Positions 10,744 through 20,833 of a stretch of DNA of 64,000 nucleotides are shown here, one piece after another. The translations under genes and the position numbers were made by a program. How positions within the stretch are numbered: the stretch's first letter is position 1; each line of letters begins with the position of its first letter. The stretch comes from Prunella strophiata. Its lineage: Eukaryota > Chordata > Aves > Passeriformes > Prunellidae. The DNA is taken from NCBI GenBank assembly GCA_036583965.1, contig JAZBQD010000030.1, positions 114,100,394 to 114,164,393 on the forward strand. The letters are read 5' to 3'. The notes beneath the pieces were generated by a model, which made no database searches, was not told the DNA's origin, and saw nothing but the letters and a program-made list of their open reading frames with translations.

Positions 10744-13700
10744 GAAGAGGGAGATGTCGTGGTCCTGCTTCTCATCATCTTCCTCCTCCTCCTGCTCCTC
10801 CTCCTCCTCCTCGGGGGTGCCCGGAGATCCCGTCCCGTCCTCCCGCTGCTCTGCCCGGTCCCGCTCCCCGTTCAGGCTCCGCTCCCGGCCGCTCTCGGGA
10901 GCCGCTGGCCCCGGGGCTGCTGTCCCCGCCGGGGCTGGGGCTGCAGCGGGGCCGCCCGGCGACCGGGGACAGCCAGGAGGGGACACTGGGGCGGGCAAGG
11001 CCACCCGCGCTGGCCCGCGGCTCTCGGCAGCCTCCGCGCTCCCCTCCGCGGGGACTGGCCCGGCTGGAGCTGCCTCCTGCACCGCATCCTTGGGGATTGT
11101 CCCCAACGCCTTCTCGGGGACTGTCACATCACCTGGGACCGCATCCTGCACCTCATCCTTGGGGATTGTCCCCAACACATCCTCGGGGACTGTCACATCA
11201 CCTGGGACCGCATCCTGCACCGCATCCTTGGGGATTGTCCCCAGCGCCTCCGCGGGGACTGTCCCGGCTGGGACTGCGTCCTTGGGGACTGTCACATCAT
11301 CCGAGACCGCATCCTGCACCGCATCCTTGGGGATTGTCCCCAAAGCCTCCGCAGGGACTGTCCCAGCCAGGACCGCATCCTCGGGGACTGTCACTTCACC
11401 CGGGGCTGCTTTCTGCACCTCATCCTTGGGGATTGTCCCCAAAGCCTCCGCAGGGACTGTCCCAGCCAGGACCGCATCCTCGGGGACTGTCACATCACCT
11501 GGGACCGCATCCTGCACCGCATCCTTGGGGATTGTCCCCAAAGCCTCCGCGGGGACTGTCACATCATCTGGGGCTGCTTTCTGCACCGCATCCTTGGGGA
11601 TTGTCCCCAACGCCTCCTCGGGGACTGTCCCGGCTGGGACTGCGTCCTTGGGGACTGTCACATCATCCGAGACCGCATCCTGCACCGCATCCTTGGGGAT
11701 TGTCCCCAAAGCCTCCGCAGGGACTGTCCCGGCTGGAGCTGCCTCCTGCACCGCATCCTTGGGGATTGTCCCCAAAGCCTCCGCAGGGACTGTCCCAGCC
11801 AGGACCGCATCCTCGGGGACTGTCACTTCACCCGGGGCTGCTTTCTGCACCTCATCCTTGGGGATTGTCCCCAACGCATCCTCGGGGACTGTCACATCAT
11901 CTGGGGCTGCTTTCTGCACCGCATCCTTGGGGATTGTCCCCAACACCTCCTCGGGGACTGTCCCGGCTGGGACTGCGTCCTTGGGGACTGTCACATCATC
12001 CGAGACCGCATCCTGCACCGCATCCTTGGGGATTGTCCCCAAAGCCTCCGCAGGGACTGTCCCGGCTGGAGCTGCCTCCTGCACCGCATCCTTGGGGATT
12101 GTCCCCAAAGCCTCCGCAGGGACTGTCCCAGCCAGGACCGCATCCTCGGGGACTGTCACTTCACCCGGGGCTGCTTTCTGCACCTCATCCTTGGGGATTG
12201 TCCCCAACGCATCCTCGGGGACTGTCACATCATCTGGGGCTGCTTTCTGCACCTCATCCTTGGGGATTGTCCCCAACACCTCCTCGGGGACTGTCCCGGC
12301 CGGGACCGCGTCCTCGGGGACTGTCACTTCACCCGGGGCTGCCTCCTGCACGTCATCCTTGGGGATTGTCCCCAACACCTCCTCGGGGACTGTCCCAGAC
12401 GGGGCTGCCTCCTCGGGGACTGTCACATCACCTGGAGCTGCCTCCTGGACCGTATCCTTAGGGATTGTCCCCAGCGCCTCCTCGGACACTGTCCCAGAAA
12501 CCGGGACTGCCTCCTGCACCGCATCCTCGGGGACTGTCACATCACCCGGGGCTGCATCCTTGGCGACTGTCCCCAACGCCTCCTCGGGGACAGTCCCTGC
12601 CGGGACCGCATCCTGCACCTCATCCTTAGGGACTGTCCCTGCTGGAGCTCCCTCCTGCACCGCATCCTCGGGCACTGTCCCCAGCACCTCCTCAGAGACT
12701 GTCCCTGCCTGAGCTGCCTCCTGCACCTCACCCTCAGGGACTGTCCCCAGCAGGGGCCGCCCCCTCCTCGGGGACTGTCCCAGCCGGAGCTGCTTCCTGC
12801 ACCTCACCCTCAGGGACTGCCACATCAGCCGGGGCTGGCTCCTGCACCTCACCCTCCAGAGCTGTCACATCAGCCGGGGCTGCCTCCTGCTCCGCATCCT
12901 CGGGGACTGTCCCCGCTGGAGCTGCCACCGCGGCCTCCTCGGGCTCTGTCCCCGTCGGGGCTGCCTCTTGCACCGCATCTTCAGGGACTGTCCCCGGCGG
13001 GGCTTCCTCCCTCACAGCTGCCTCGGGATCTGTCCCGGACGGTCCCGGAGCTGTCGCGACAGCCTCCTCGGGCTCTGTTCCCTCTGGGACCGCCTGTCCT
13101 GGAGCCTCTCCGGGCTCTGTCCTCGATGGCGCTGTCGCCTCCGCTTCCCCGGGCTCTGTCCCCTCTGCTTCCCCGGGCTCTGTCCTCCCTGGGACTGTCC
13201 CCTCCACTTCTCCGGGCTCTGTCCCCTCTGCTTCTCCGGGCTCTGTCCCCACCGGGGCTGTACCCGCTGCTCCCCCGGGCTCTGTCCCCGCTGCTCCCCC
13301 GGGCTCTGTCCCCTCTGTTTCCCCGGGCTCTGTCCCCTCTGTTTCCCCGGGCTCTGTCCCCACCGGGGCTGTCCCCTCTGTTTCCCCGGGCTCTGTCCCC
13401 TCTGTTTCCCCGGGCTCTGTCCCCGCCGGGGCTGTCGCCGCAGCCTCCCCAGGCTCAGGTTCTGCCGGGACAGTCGCTGTCCCCTCCTGGGGCTCTCTCT
13501 CCGCCGGGGTTTCCTCCCTCACCGCCTCCCTCACCTGGGGCTCCGTCCCCGCCGGGGCCACCGCCTCTCCCTCAGGCTCCGTCCCCGCCGGTGCTGCTTG
13601 TTCGGGCTCCGTCCCCGTCGGAGCAACCCCTGCGCCCTCGGGCTCTGTCGCTGCCGGGGCCACGGCTCCGTCCTCGGGCTCTGTCGCTGCCGGGGCCACG

Positions 13701-14511
13701 GCTCCGTCCTCGGGCTCTGTCCCCGCTGCTCCCCCGGGCTCTGTCCCCTCTGTTTCCCCGGGCTCTGTCCCCGCTGCTCCCCCGGGCTCTGTCCCCGCTG
13801 CTCCCCCGGGCTCCATCCCCGCCGGGGCTGCCCCTCCAGGCTCCGTCCCCGCCGGGGCCACCGCCTCTCCCTCAGGCTCCGTCCCCGCCGGTGCTGCTTG
13901 TTCGGGCTCCGTCCCCGTCGGAGCAACCCCTGCGCCCTCGGGCTCTGTCCCCGCTGCTCCCCCGGGCTCTGTCCCCGCTGCTCCCCCGGGCTCTGTCCCC
14001 ACCGGGGCTGTCCCCGCTGCTCCCCCGGGCTCTGTCCCCGCTGCTCCCCCGGGCTCTGTCCCCGCTGCTCCCCCGGGCTCTGTCCCCGCTGCTCCCCCGG
14101 GCTCTGTCCCCTCTGTTTCCCCGGGCTCTGTCCCCGCTGCTCCCCCGGGCTCTGTCCCCGCTGCTCCCCCGGGCTCTGTCCCCGCTGCTCCCCCGGGCTC
14201 TGTCCCCGCTGCTCCCCCGGGCTCTGTCCCCACCGGGGCTGCCCCTCCGGCTCCGTCCCCGCCGGCGCCACCGGCTCTCCTAGGGCTCTGCCTGGCGCAA
14301 GCGGATCCCCGGGGCCGTCCGTCACCCCGCGCCTGGGCCAGCCGCGGTGGGGATGGCCCGGGGGGCTCGGCGCCGACTCCGCGGGCCCGTCCGGGGGCTC
14401 GGCCGCCCCCTCGGGGCCACAGCCGGCCCGAGCCCCCGCCCGCCGCCGCCTCGCCGGCTCCGTCCGCGGGACATCGCTGCGCTCCGGGGGCCGCCCCGGG
14501 CTCTCCGCCAT
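10738..14511 (-). CDS. CLIC6: CLIC6 (parchorin) first coding exon, giant repetitive N-terminus; two frame breaks as assembled
   Basis: CLIC proteins are glutathione-transferase-fold proteins that move between soluble and membrane forms; CLIC6/parchorin is the member with a long acidic repetitive N-terminal extension, linked to secretory epithelia. Seen: an ATG at 14511 gives MAESPGRPPERSDVP, comparable to the MAE start of mammalian CLIC6. Residues about 85-590 are 8-residue GTEPGGAA-type repeats. Residues about 590-1030 are LGTIPKDAVQEA / GDVTVPEDAV / AGTVPAEA modules. Then come a Pro/Ala linker, LNGERDRAEQREDG, a Glu/Asp run, and DHDISLFVK ending at the donor in phase 0. In human CLIC6 the matching segment is QEHDITLFVK followed by AGYDGESIGNCPF, encoded by the next exon. 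The span is 3,774 nt, or 1,258 codons, against roughly 470 in human. The frame changes near 14249 and returns near 12746; read literally, the ATG frame stops at 13531. No thioredoxin-fold exon is visible in 1-10735, so the gene is partial here. Confidence 0.85.
10900..12744 (-). repeat. CLIC6 coding minisatellite 1 (about 33-residue modules)
   Basis: Head-to-tail copies alternate three peptides on the minus strand: LGTIPKDAVQ(E/D)A, GDVTVPEDAV(L/P) and AGTVPAEA/AGTVPEEV. Units are near multiples of three bases and keep the minus frame open over the whole block. The array is internally homogenised: 11624-11956 and 11957-12289 are almost identical 333-bp copies. Confidence 0.9.
12745..12748 (-). 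other. CLIC6: Frame break 2 in CLIC6 exon 1 (apparent one-base gain)
   Basis: The run cccc (GGGG on the minus strand) in GCTGGGGACAGTCCC is one base longer than in sister units, which read GCTGGGACAGTCCC. It moves the middle frame, which would stop at 12734 after EEGAAPAGDSP, back into the original frame as LGTVPEGEVQEAAQAGTV. It exactly offsets the break near 14249. Confidence 0.75.
12990..14270 (-). repeat. CLIC6 coding minisatellite 2 (24-bp, 8-residue unit)
   Basis: The plus-strand unit is ccgggctctgtccccgctgc plus tccc, 24 bp, giving GTEPGGAA, GTEPGETE and similar on the minus strand. Longer variants (APAGTEPEGEAVAP) recur with a 300-bp offset, for example 13541-13650 against 13841-13950. 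The unit is a multiple of three, so copy-number change keeps the reading frame. Confidence 0.9.
14247..14252 (-). other. CLIC6: Frame break 1 in CLIC6 exon 1 (apparent one-base loss)
   Basis: On the minus strand the repeat reads GAGCCGGAGGGG where neighbouring units read GAGCCC or GAGCCT followed by GGAGGGG. One base is missing from a short C run, so the ATG frame (EPVAPAGTEPEG) leaves the repeat register at about residue 88 and the next frame picks up GGAAPVGTEPGGAA. A consensus error or a real indel would look the same here. Confidence 0.75.
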
Positions 14512-15450
14512 GCCGGGACCGCCGGGACGAGCCGGAGCAGCGGAGCAGCGCCGGGCACGGCCGGGGCAGCGGGGAACGGGGAACGGGGCGGTGCCTGCGC
14601 GGGGCCCGGCGGGGCTGGGGCTGCGCTCCTCCCCTCGCCTGCCCCGCTCCGGGCACTGCCCCTGCCCGGGCACAGCCCCGTCCCACAGCCCCTGCCCCGC
14701 TCCGGGCACAGCCCCTGCCCTGCTCCGGGCACTGCCCCTGCCCGGGCACAGCCCCTGCCCTGTCCCACCGCTCCGGGCACTGCCCCTGCCCGGTCACAGC
14801 CCCGTCCCACAGCCCCTGCCCTGTCCCACCGCTCCGGGCACAGCCCCTGCCCTGCTCCGGGCACTGCCCCTGCCCGGTCACAGCCCCTTCCCCGTCCCAC
14901 CGCTCCGGGCACAGCCCCTGCCCTGTCCCACCGCTCCGGGCACTGCCCCTGCCCGGTCACAGCCCCTTCCCCGTCCCACCGCTCCGGGCACAGCCCCTGC
15001 CCTGTCCCACCGCTCCGGGCACAGCCCCTGCCCTGTCCCACCGCTCCGGGCACAGCCCCTGCCCTGTCCCACCGCTCCGGGCACAGCCCCTGCCCTGTCC
15101 CACCGCTCCGGGCACAGCCCCTGCCCTGTCCCACCGCTCCGGGCACAGCCCCATCCCGTCCCAGCGCTCCCGCCCGGGCAGACCTTGCCCAGCCACGCTG
15201 TGGAGCTGCCCCCGGCCACCCCCGCCCCGCAGGCACCGGAGCCTTTGGGCTTTTAGCCTTTTTGCAGAATGGCCAAAAATCTCCTCTTTGTGTGTGAGTG
15301 TGTCCCCCGCACCTGCCCGGGGCTCCCCAAGCCCCCGAGCCCCGTTCGTGCCCTGCTTTGCCCCTCGGCTGCTGCTCGCAGCCCCGGCGCGGTGTCCCTG
15401 GCACTGCTGTGCCCAGCCTGGCACACACCTGCGGGCAGGTGCGCCTGAGG
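14512..15450 (-). promoter_or_regulatory. GC-rich 5' flank / probable promoter and 5' UTR of CLIC6
   Basis: The flank directly upstream of the CLIC6 ATG is very GC-rich with many CpGs, continuing the CpG-rich exon, and carries the 31-bp VNTR at about 14640-15172. No clear TATA box is seen. The transcription start cannot be fixed from sequence. The promoter role is inferred from position and composition. Confidence 0.5.
14640..15172 (+). repeat. 31-bp VNTR just upstream of CLIC6 exon 1
   Basis: Repeated unit CCGCTCCGGGCACAGCCCCT plus GCCCTGTCCCA (31 bp), with shorter variants lacking the GTCCCA part toward the exon. About 17 full or partial units. It ends about 130 bp from the ATG, so it lies in the 5' UTR or core promoter. 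Confidence 0.88.
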
Positions 15451-16107
15451 CTTTGCCATTTTCTGCCTGGCCTCAGGTGCCATTTTCCGAATCAGGTGTA
15501 GGAAGGCACCCTGTGAACATGCACAGCGCTGCTGGTGCACCGACCTGGCACAGCCCCCGTGGTGCCGCACGCACGGTTTGTTAAAAACACGGAGGAGCCG
15601 CTCCGGGCTGCTCCAGAGGCTGTTAAAAAGGGAAATGTGTTCTTATCAGCTCGCGAAAGATGTGAAACGGAACAAAGAAATAAACACCTGGATTTGCATG
15701 CTTTTCAGTGGTTTTCATTCATGTGCGAGGATCCTCTGCGAGTTTGCATTTAAATGGAGTGAGAAACGCAAACGCCGTGTCCGGGCAGAGCCGGCAGCTG
15801 CTGCCAAAGGAGTCTTAACTTTTCCTTCGGGTTTGGAAAATAATCCTGATTTTCTAGGTGCAGACAGAACAGCGGAGGCAGACCGAAGTGAGGTATCGTA
15901 ATTAAAAACCACCAACAGTTAAACAGTTTTATATTTGTGTACATAAACCCACTTTTTATATTTGAGAGGGAACAGAGCAGGGATAGAACACAGGGGTTTG
16001 GAATGGGATGGGTGTGAGGGGGAAGATGAAGCCGACAGGAGCGGGGAAATCCTACAGAATAAATCATTGCAGCAGGTCAAACCCTGTGCCCTGACAAAAC
16101 AGGAACA
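15451..16107. other. CLIC6 upstream flank, non-repetitive
   Basis: Moderately CpG-retaining sequence with two octamer-like stretches (gatttgcatg at about 15691 and gtttgcatttaaat at about 15742). No coding feature is recognised. It may hold distal promoter elements, but this is inference. Confidence 0.4.
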
Positions 16108-17596
16108 GCCAAATCAATGAGCAGTCCTGCAGCTCAAAGAACGATCCTGCAGCTCAAAGAGCAATCCTGCAGCTCAAAGAGCAATCCTGCAGCTCAAAGA
16201 GCAATCCTGCAGCTCAAAGAGCAATCCTGCAGCTCAATGAACGATCCTGCAGCTCAAAGAGCAATCCTGCAGCTCAAAGAGCAATCCTGCAGCTCAATGA
16301 ACGATCCTGCAGCTCAATGAACGATCCTGCAGCTCAAAGAGCAATCCTGCAGCTCAAAGAACGATCCTGCAGCTCAATGAACGATCCTGCAGCTCAATGA
16401 GCAATCCTGCAGCTCAATGAACGATCCTGCAGCTCAAAGAGCAATCCTGCAGCTCAATGAACGATCCTGCAGCTCAAAGAGCAATCCTGCAGCTCAAAGA
16501 GCAATCCTGCAGCTCAATGAACGATCCTGCAGCTCAAAGAGCAATCCTGCAGCTCAAAGAGCAATCCTGCAGCTCAAAGAGCAATCCTGCAGCTCAATGA
16601 ACGATCCTGCAGCTCAAAGAGCAATCCTGCAGCTCAATGAACGATCCTGCAGCTCAAAGAGCAATCCTGCAGCTCAAAGAGCAATCCTGCAGCTCAAAGA
16701 GCAATCCTGCAGCTCAATGAACGATCCTGCAGCTCAAAGAGCAATCCTGCAGCTCAAAGAGCAATCCTGCAGCTCAATGAACGATCCTGCAGCTCAATGA
16801 ACGATCCTGCAGCTCAATGAACGATCCTGCAGCTCAATGAACGATCCTGCAGCTCAAAGAGCAATCCTGCAGCTCAATGAACGATCCTGCAGCTCAATGA
16901 ACGATCCTGCAGCTCAAAGAGCAATCCTGCAGCTCAAAGAGCAATCCTGCAGCTCAATGAACGATCCTGCAGCTCAAAGAGCAATCCTGCAGCTCAATGA
17001 ACGATCCTGCAGCTCAAAGAGCAATCCTGCAGCTCAATGAACGATCCTGCAGCTCAAAGAGCAATCCTGCAGCTCAATGAACGATCCTGCAGCTCAAAGA
17101 GCAATCCTGCAGCTCAAAGAGCAATCCTGCAGCTCAATGAACGATCCTGCAGCTCAAAGAGCAATCCTGCAGCTCAATGAACGATCCTGCAGCTCAATGA
17201 ACGATCCTGCAGCTCAAAGAGCAATCCTGCAGCTCAATGAACGATCCTGCAGCTCAAAGAGCAATCCTGCAGCTCAAAGAGCAATCCTGCAGCTCAAAGA
17301 GCAATCCTGCAGCTCAAAGAGCAATCCTGCAGCTCAAAGAGCAATCCTGCAGCTCAATGAACGATCCTGCAGCTCAAAGAGCAATCCTGCAGCTCAATGA
17401 ACGATCCTGCAGCTCAAAGAGCAATCCTGCAGCTCAATGAACGATCCTGCAGCTCAAAGAGCAATCCTGCAGCTCAATGAACGATCCTGCAGCTCAATGA
17501 ACGATCCTGCAGCTCAAAGAGCAATCCTGCAGCTCAAAGAGCAATCCTGCAGCTCAATGAACGATCCTGCAGCTCAATGAACGATCCTGCAGCTCT
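16108..17596 (+). repeat. 20-bp minisatellite, about 74 units, two linked variants
   Basis: The unit is agctcaaagagcaatcctgc or agctcaatgaacgatcctgc. Three differences (a/t, g/a, a/g) travel together in nearly every unit; hybrids occur near 16136, 16356 and 16396. Each junction forms CTGCAG. Because 20 is not a multiple of 3, all three frames repeat every 60 bp; the open frames are not genes. Confidence 0.97.
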
Positions 17597-17924
17597 TAGA
17601 TGCTCGCCCCGAGGTGCATCACAATTGAGACAGAAGAACAGAGGCAGCTCAGAAGGAATGTCACTGGAAGATTTAGGAACAGAGGCTCACAGGGTTTAGG
17701 AGCAGGAACTCGGCACCTGCCAGTGGAGGTTTTGCAGGTGGAACCATCCTGAGGCAATAATTTCCCCGATCTCTTCTGGGGTTTGATATCAGTAGAATGA
17801 CACAGTTGGGTAACCTCTGGAGAGATAATGTTGGTTTATTGATCCTCACCTTTGCTGAAGGGTTCTTAACCTTGGCCTGAAGGTTGGACCTGTCAGAGAA
17901 TTCCAGAAGGGTTTGGGTCAGAGG
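17597..17924. other. Spacer, nothing recognised
   Basis: Non-repetitive DNA between the 20-bp array and a CR1 copy. No coding feature. Confidence 0.5.
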
Positions 17925-18302
17925 GGACATTACAGATCATCCAGTGCCATGGCAGGGACACCTTCCACTGTCCCCATTGTCCAACCTGGCCTGGGGCACT
18001 GCCAGGGATCCAGGGGCAGCCACAGCTGCTCTGGCAATTCCAGCCCAGCCCCTGCCCACCCTCACAGGGAGCAAATTGTTCCTAATATCTGATCTAAACC
18101 TGTAATTTCTCAGTTTGAAGCCATTCCCTGTGTGCTGTCCCTGCATGCCCTGGAAATTGTCTCTCTCCATGTTCCCTGGGGCTCCTCCAGGCCCTGCAAG
18201 GCCACCCTGAGCTCAGCCAAAGCTTCTCCTGTGCAGGTGAACAATGCCAGCTGTGCCAGCCTTTCCTGCCAGCAGAGCTGCTCCATCCCTCTGCTCATCC
18301 TG
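17925..18302 (-). mobile_element. CR1 LINE 3' region, fairly long
   Basis: Antisense CR1 from the 3' end through ctgccagggatccaggggca, ttgttcctaatatctgatct and ctggaaattgtctctctcca to about 18302. Nearly the complement of 50505-50955 and parallel to 57288-57680, so these three belong to one recent subfamily. Confidence 0.88.
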
Positions 18303-18372
18303 GAGCCCACTCAGGTCCCTTTGCTCTGTGGGACACTTTGGTGAAGGCCCCCGTGGCCCTGTCACAGAGTTT

Positions 18373-20833
18373 GTGGCACAGCTCCTTTGGGTGATTAAAC
18401 ATTTTGGGTTCTTACACATCTCCTTTGGGTCCATCAATATTTTGGGTTCTTGTACAGCTTCTTTGGGTGATTGAATATTTTGGGTTCTTAAACACCTCCT
18501 TTGGGTGCTTCAGTATTTTAGGTCCTTGCACAGCTCCTTTGGGTTTCTCAATATTTTGGATTCTTGCACAGCTCCTTTGAGTGATTGAATATTTTGGGTT
18601 CTTACACAGCTCCTTTGGGTGATTAAACATTTTGGGTTCTTGCACAGCTCCTTTGGGTTTCTCAATATTTTGGGTTCTTGCACAGCTCCTTTGGGTGATT
18701 TAATATTTTGGGTTCTTACACAGCTCCTTTGGGTGCTTCAATATTTTGGATTCTTGCACAGCTCCTTTGGGTGATTAAACATTTTGGGTTCTTGCACATC
18801 TCCTTTGGGTTTCTCAATATTTTGGATTCTTGCACAGCTCCTTTGGGTGATTAAACATTTTGGGTTCTTACACAGCTCCTTTGGGTTTCTCAATATTTTG
18901 GATTCTTGCACAGCTCCTTTGGGTGATTAAACATTTTGGGTTCTTGCACATCTCCTTTGGGTTTCTCAATATTTTGGATTCTTACACAGCTCCTTTGGGT
19001 TTCTCAATATTTCGGGTTCTTGCACAGCTCCTTTGGGTGATTAAACATTTTGGGTTCTTAAACACCTCCTTTGGGTTTCTCAATATTTTGGATTCTTGCA
19101 CAGCTCCTTTGGGTTTCTCAATATTTTGGATTCTTGCACAGCTCCTTTGGGTGATTAAACATTTTGGGTTCTTACACAGCTCCTTTGGGTTTCTCAATAT
19201 TTCGGGTTCTTGCACAGCTCCTTTGGGTGATTAAACATTTTGGGTTCTTGCACATCTCCTTTGGGTCCATCAATATTTTGGGTTCTTGCACATCTCCTTT
19301 GGGTTTCTCAATATTTTGGATTCTTGCACAGCTCCTTTGGGTTTCTCAATATTTTGGATTCTTGCACAGCTCCTTTGGGTTTCTCAATATTTTGGATTCT
19401 TGCACAGCTCCTTTGGGTTTCTCAATATTTTGGATTCTTGCACAGCTCCTTTGGGTTTCTCAATATTTTGGATTCTTGCACAGCTCCTTTGGGTGATTAA
19501 ACATTTTGGGTTCTTGCACATCTCCTTTGGGTTTCTCAATATTTTGGATTCTTGCACAGCTCCTTTGGGTGATTAAACATTTTGGGTTCTTGCACATCTC
19601 CTTTGGGTTTCTCAATATTTTGGATTCTTGCACAGCTCCTTTGGGTTTCTCAATATTTTGGATTCTTGCACAGCTCCTTTGGGTTTCTCAATATTTTGGA
19701 TTCTTGCACAGCTCCTTTGGGTTTCTCAATATTTTGGATTCTTGCACAGCTCCTTTGGGTGATTAAACATTTTGGGTTCTTGCACATCTCCTTTGGGTCC
19801 ATCAATATTTTGGGTTCTTGCACATCTCCTTTGGGTTTCTCAATATTTTGGATTCTTGCACAGCTCCTTTGGGTTTCTCAATATTTTGGATTCTTGCACA
19901 GCTCCTTTGGGTTTCTCAATATTTTGGATTCTTGCACAGCTCCTTTGGGTCCATCAATATTTTGGGTTCTTGCACATCTCCTTTGGGTTTCTCAATATTT
20001 TGGATTCTTGCACAGCTCCTTTGGGTTTCTCAATATTTTGGATTCTTGCACAGCTCCTTTGGGTTTCTCAATATTTTGGATTCTTGCACAGCTCCTTTGG
20101 GTTTCTCAATATTTTGGATTCTTGCACAGCTCCTTTGGGTTTCTCAATATTTTGGATTCTTGCACAGCTCCTTTGGGTTTCTCAATATTTTGGATTCTTG
20201 CACAGCTCCTTTGGGTTTCTCAATATTTTGGATTCTTGCACAGCTCCTTTGGGTTTCTCAATATTTTGGATTCTTGCACAGCTCCTTTGGGTTTCTCAAT
20301 ATTTTGGATTCTTGCACAGCTCCTTTGGGTTTCTCAATATTTTGGATTCTTGCACAGCTCCTTTGGGTTTCTCAATATTTTGGATTCTTGCACAGCTCCT
20401 TTGGGTTTCTCAATATTTTGGATTCTTGCACAGCTCCTTTGGGTGATTAAACATTTTGGGTTCTTGCACAGCTCCTTTGAGTGATTGAATATTTTGGGTT
20501 CTTACACAGCTCCTTTGGGTTTCTCAATATTTCGGGTTCTTGCACAGCTCCTTTGGGTTTCTCAATATTTTGGATTCTTGCACAGCTCCTTTGGGTTTCT
20601 CAATATTTTGGATTCTTGCACAGCTCCTTTGGGTGATTAAACATTTTGGGTTCTTGCACATCTCCTTTGGGTTTCTCAATATTTTGGATTCTTGCACAGC
20701 TCCTTTGGGTGATTAAACATTTTGGGTTCTTGCACATCTCCTTTGGGTTACTCAATATTCGGGTTCTTTTCCACAGCTCCTTTTTTTTTTTTTCTCATAT
20801 TTGGGTTCTTGCACAGCTCCTTTGGGTACCTGT
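18373..20833 (+). repeat. 38-bp minisatellite, about 64 units
   Basis: The unit is ttgcacagctcctttgggtt plus tctcaatattttggattc. Variants replace the second half with tgattaaacattttgggttc or tccatcaatattttgggttc. About 15 identical units run at 19850-20440, with diverged units at both ends. The array ends in a degenerate copy with a poly-T insertion at about 20780. The 300-residue open frame is a repeat artefact. Confidence 0.96.

Noticed and set aside
10759..14283. 1,174-codon plus-strand open frame (and 657- and 454-codon frames) opposite CLIC6 exon 1
   Set aside because: These are antisense shadows of stop-poor, GC-rich tandem repeats. The Arg/Pro/Leu/Cys-rich products match nothing, while the minus strand has the MAES start, the LFVK motif and a splice donor.
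12968..15256. 762-codon plus-strand frame across the end of exon 1 and the VNTR
   Set aside because: Composed of translated 24-bp and 31-bp repeats with no recognisable domain; crosses the CLIC6 start region antisense.
16108..17596. CRISPR-like regular array
   Set aside because: Units are contiguous 20-mers with no unique spacers and the genome is vertebrate; this is a minisatellite.
19582..20484. 300-codon repeat frame FSIFWILAQLLWVSQ...
   Set aside because: A consequence of the 38-bp array: all three frames give the same periodic peptide. No start, splice or family support.
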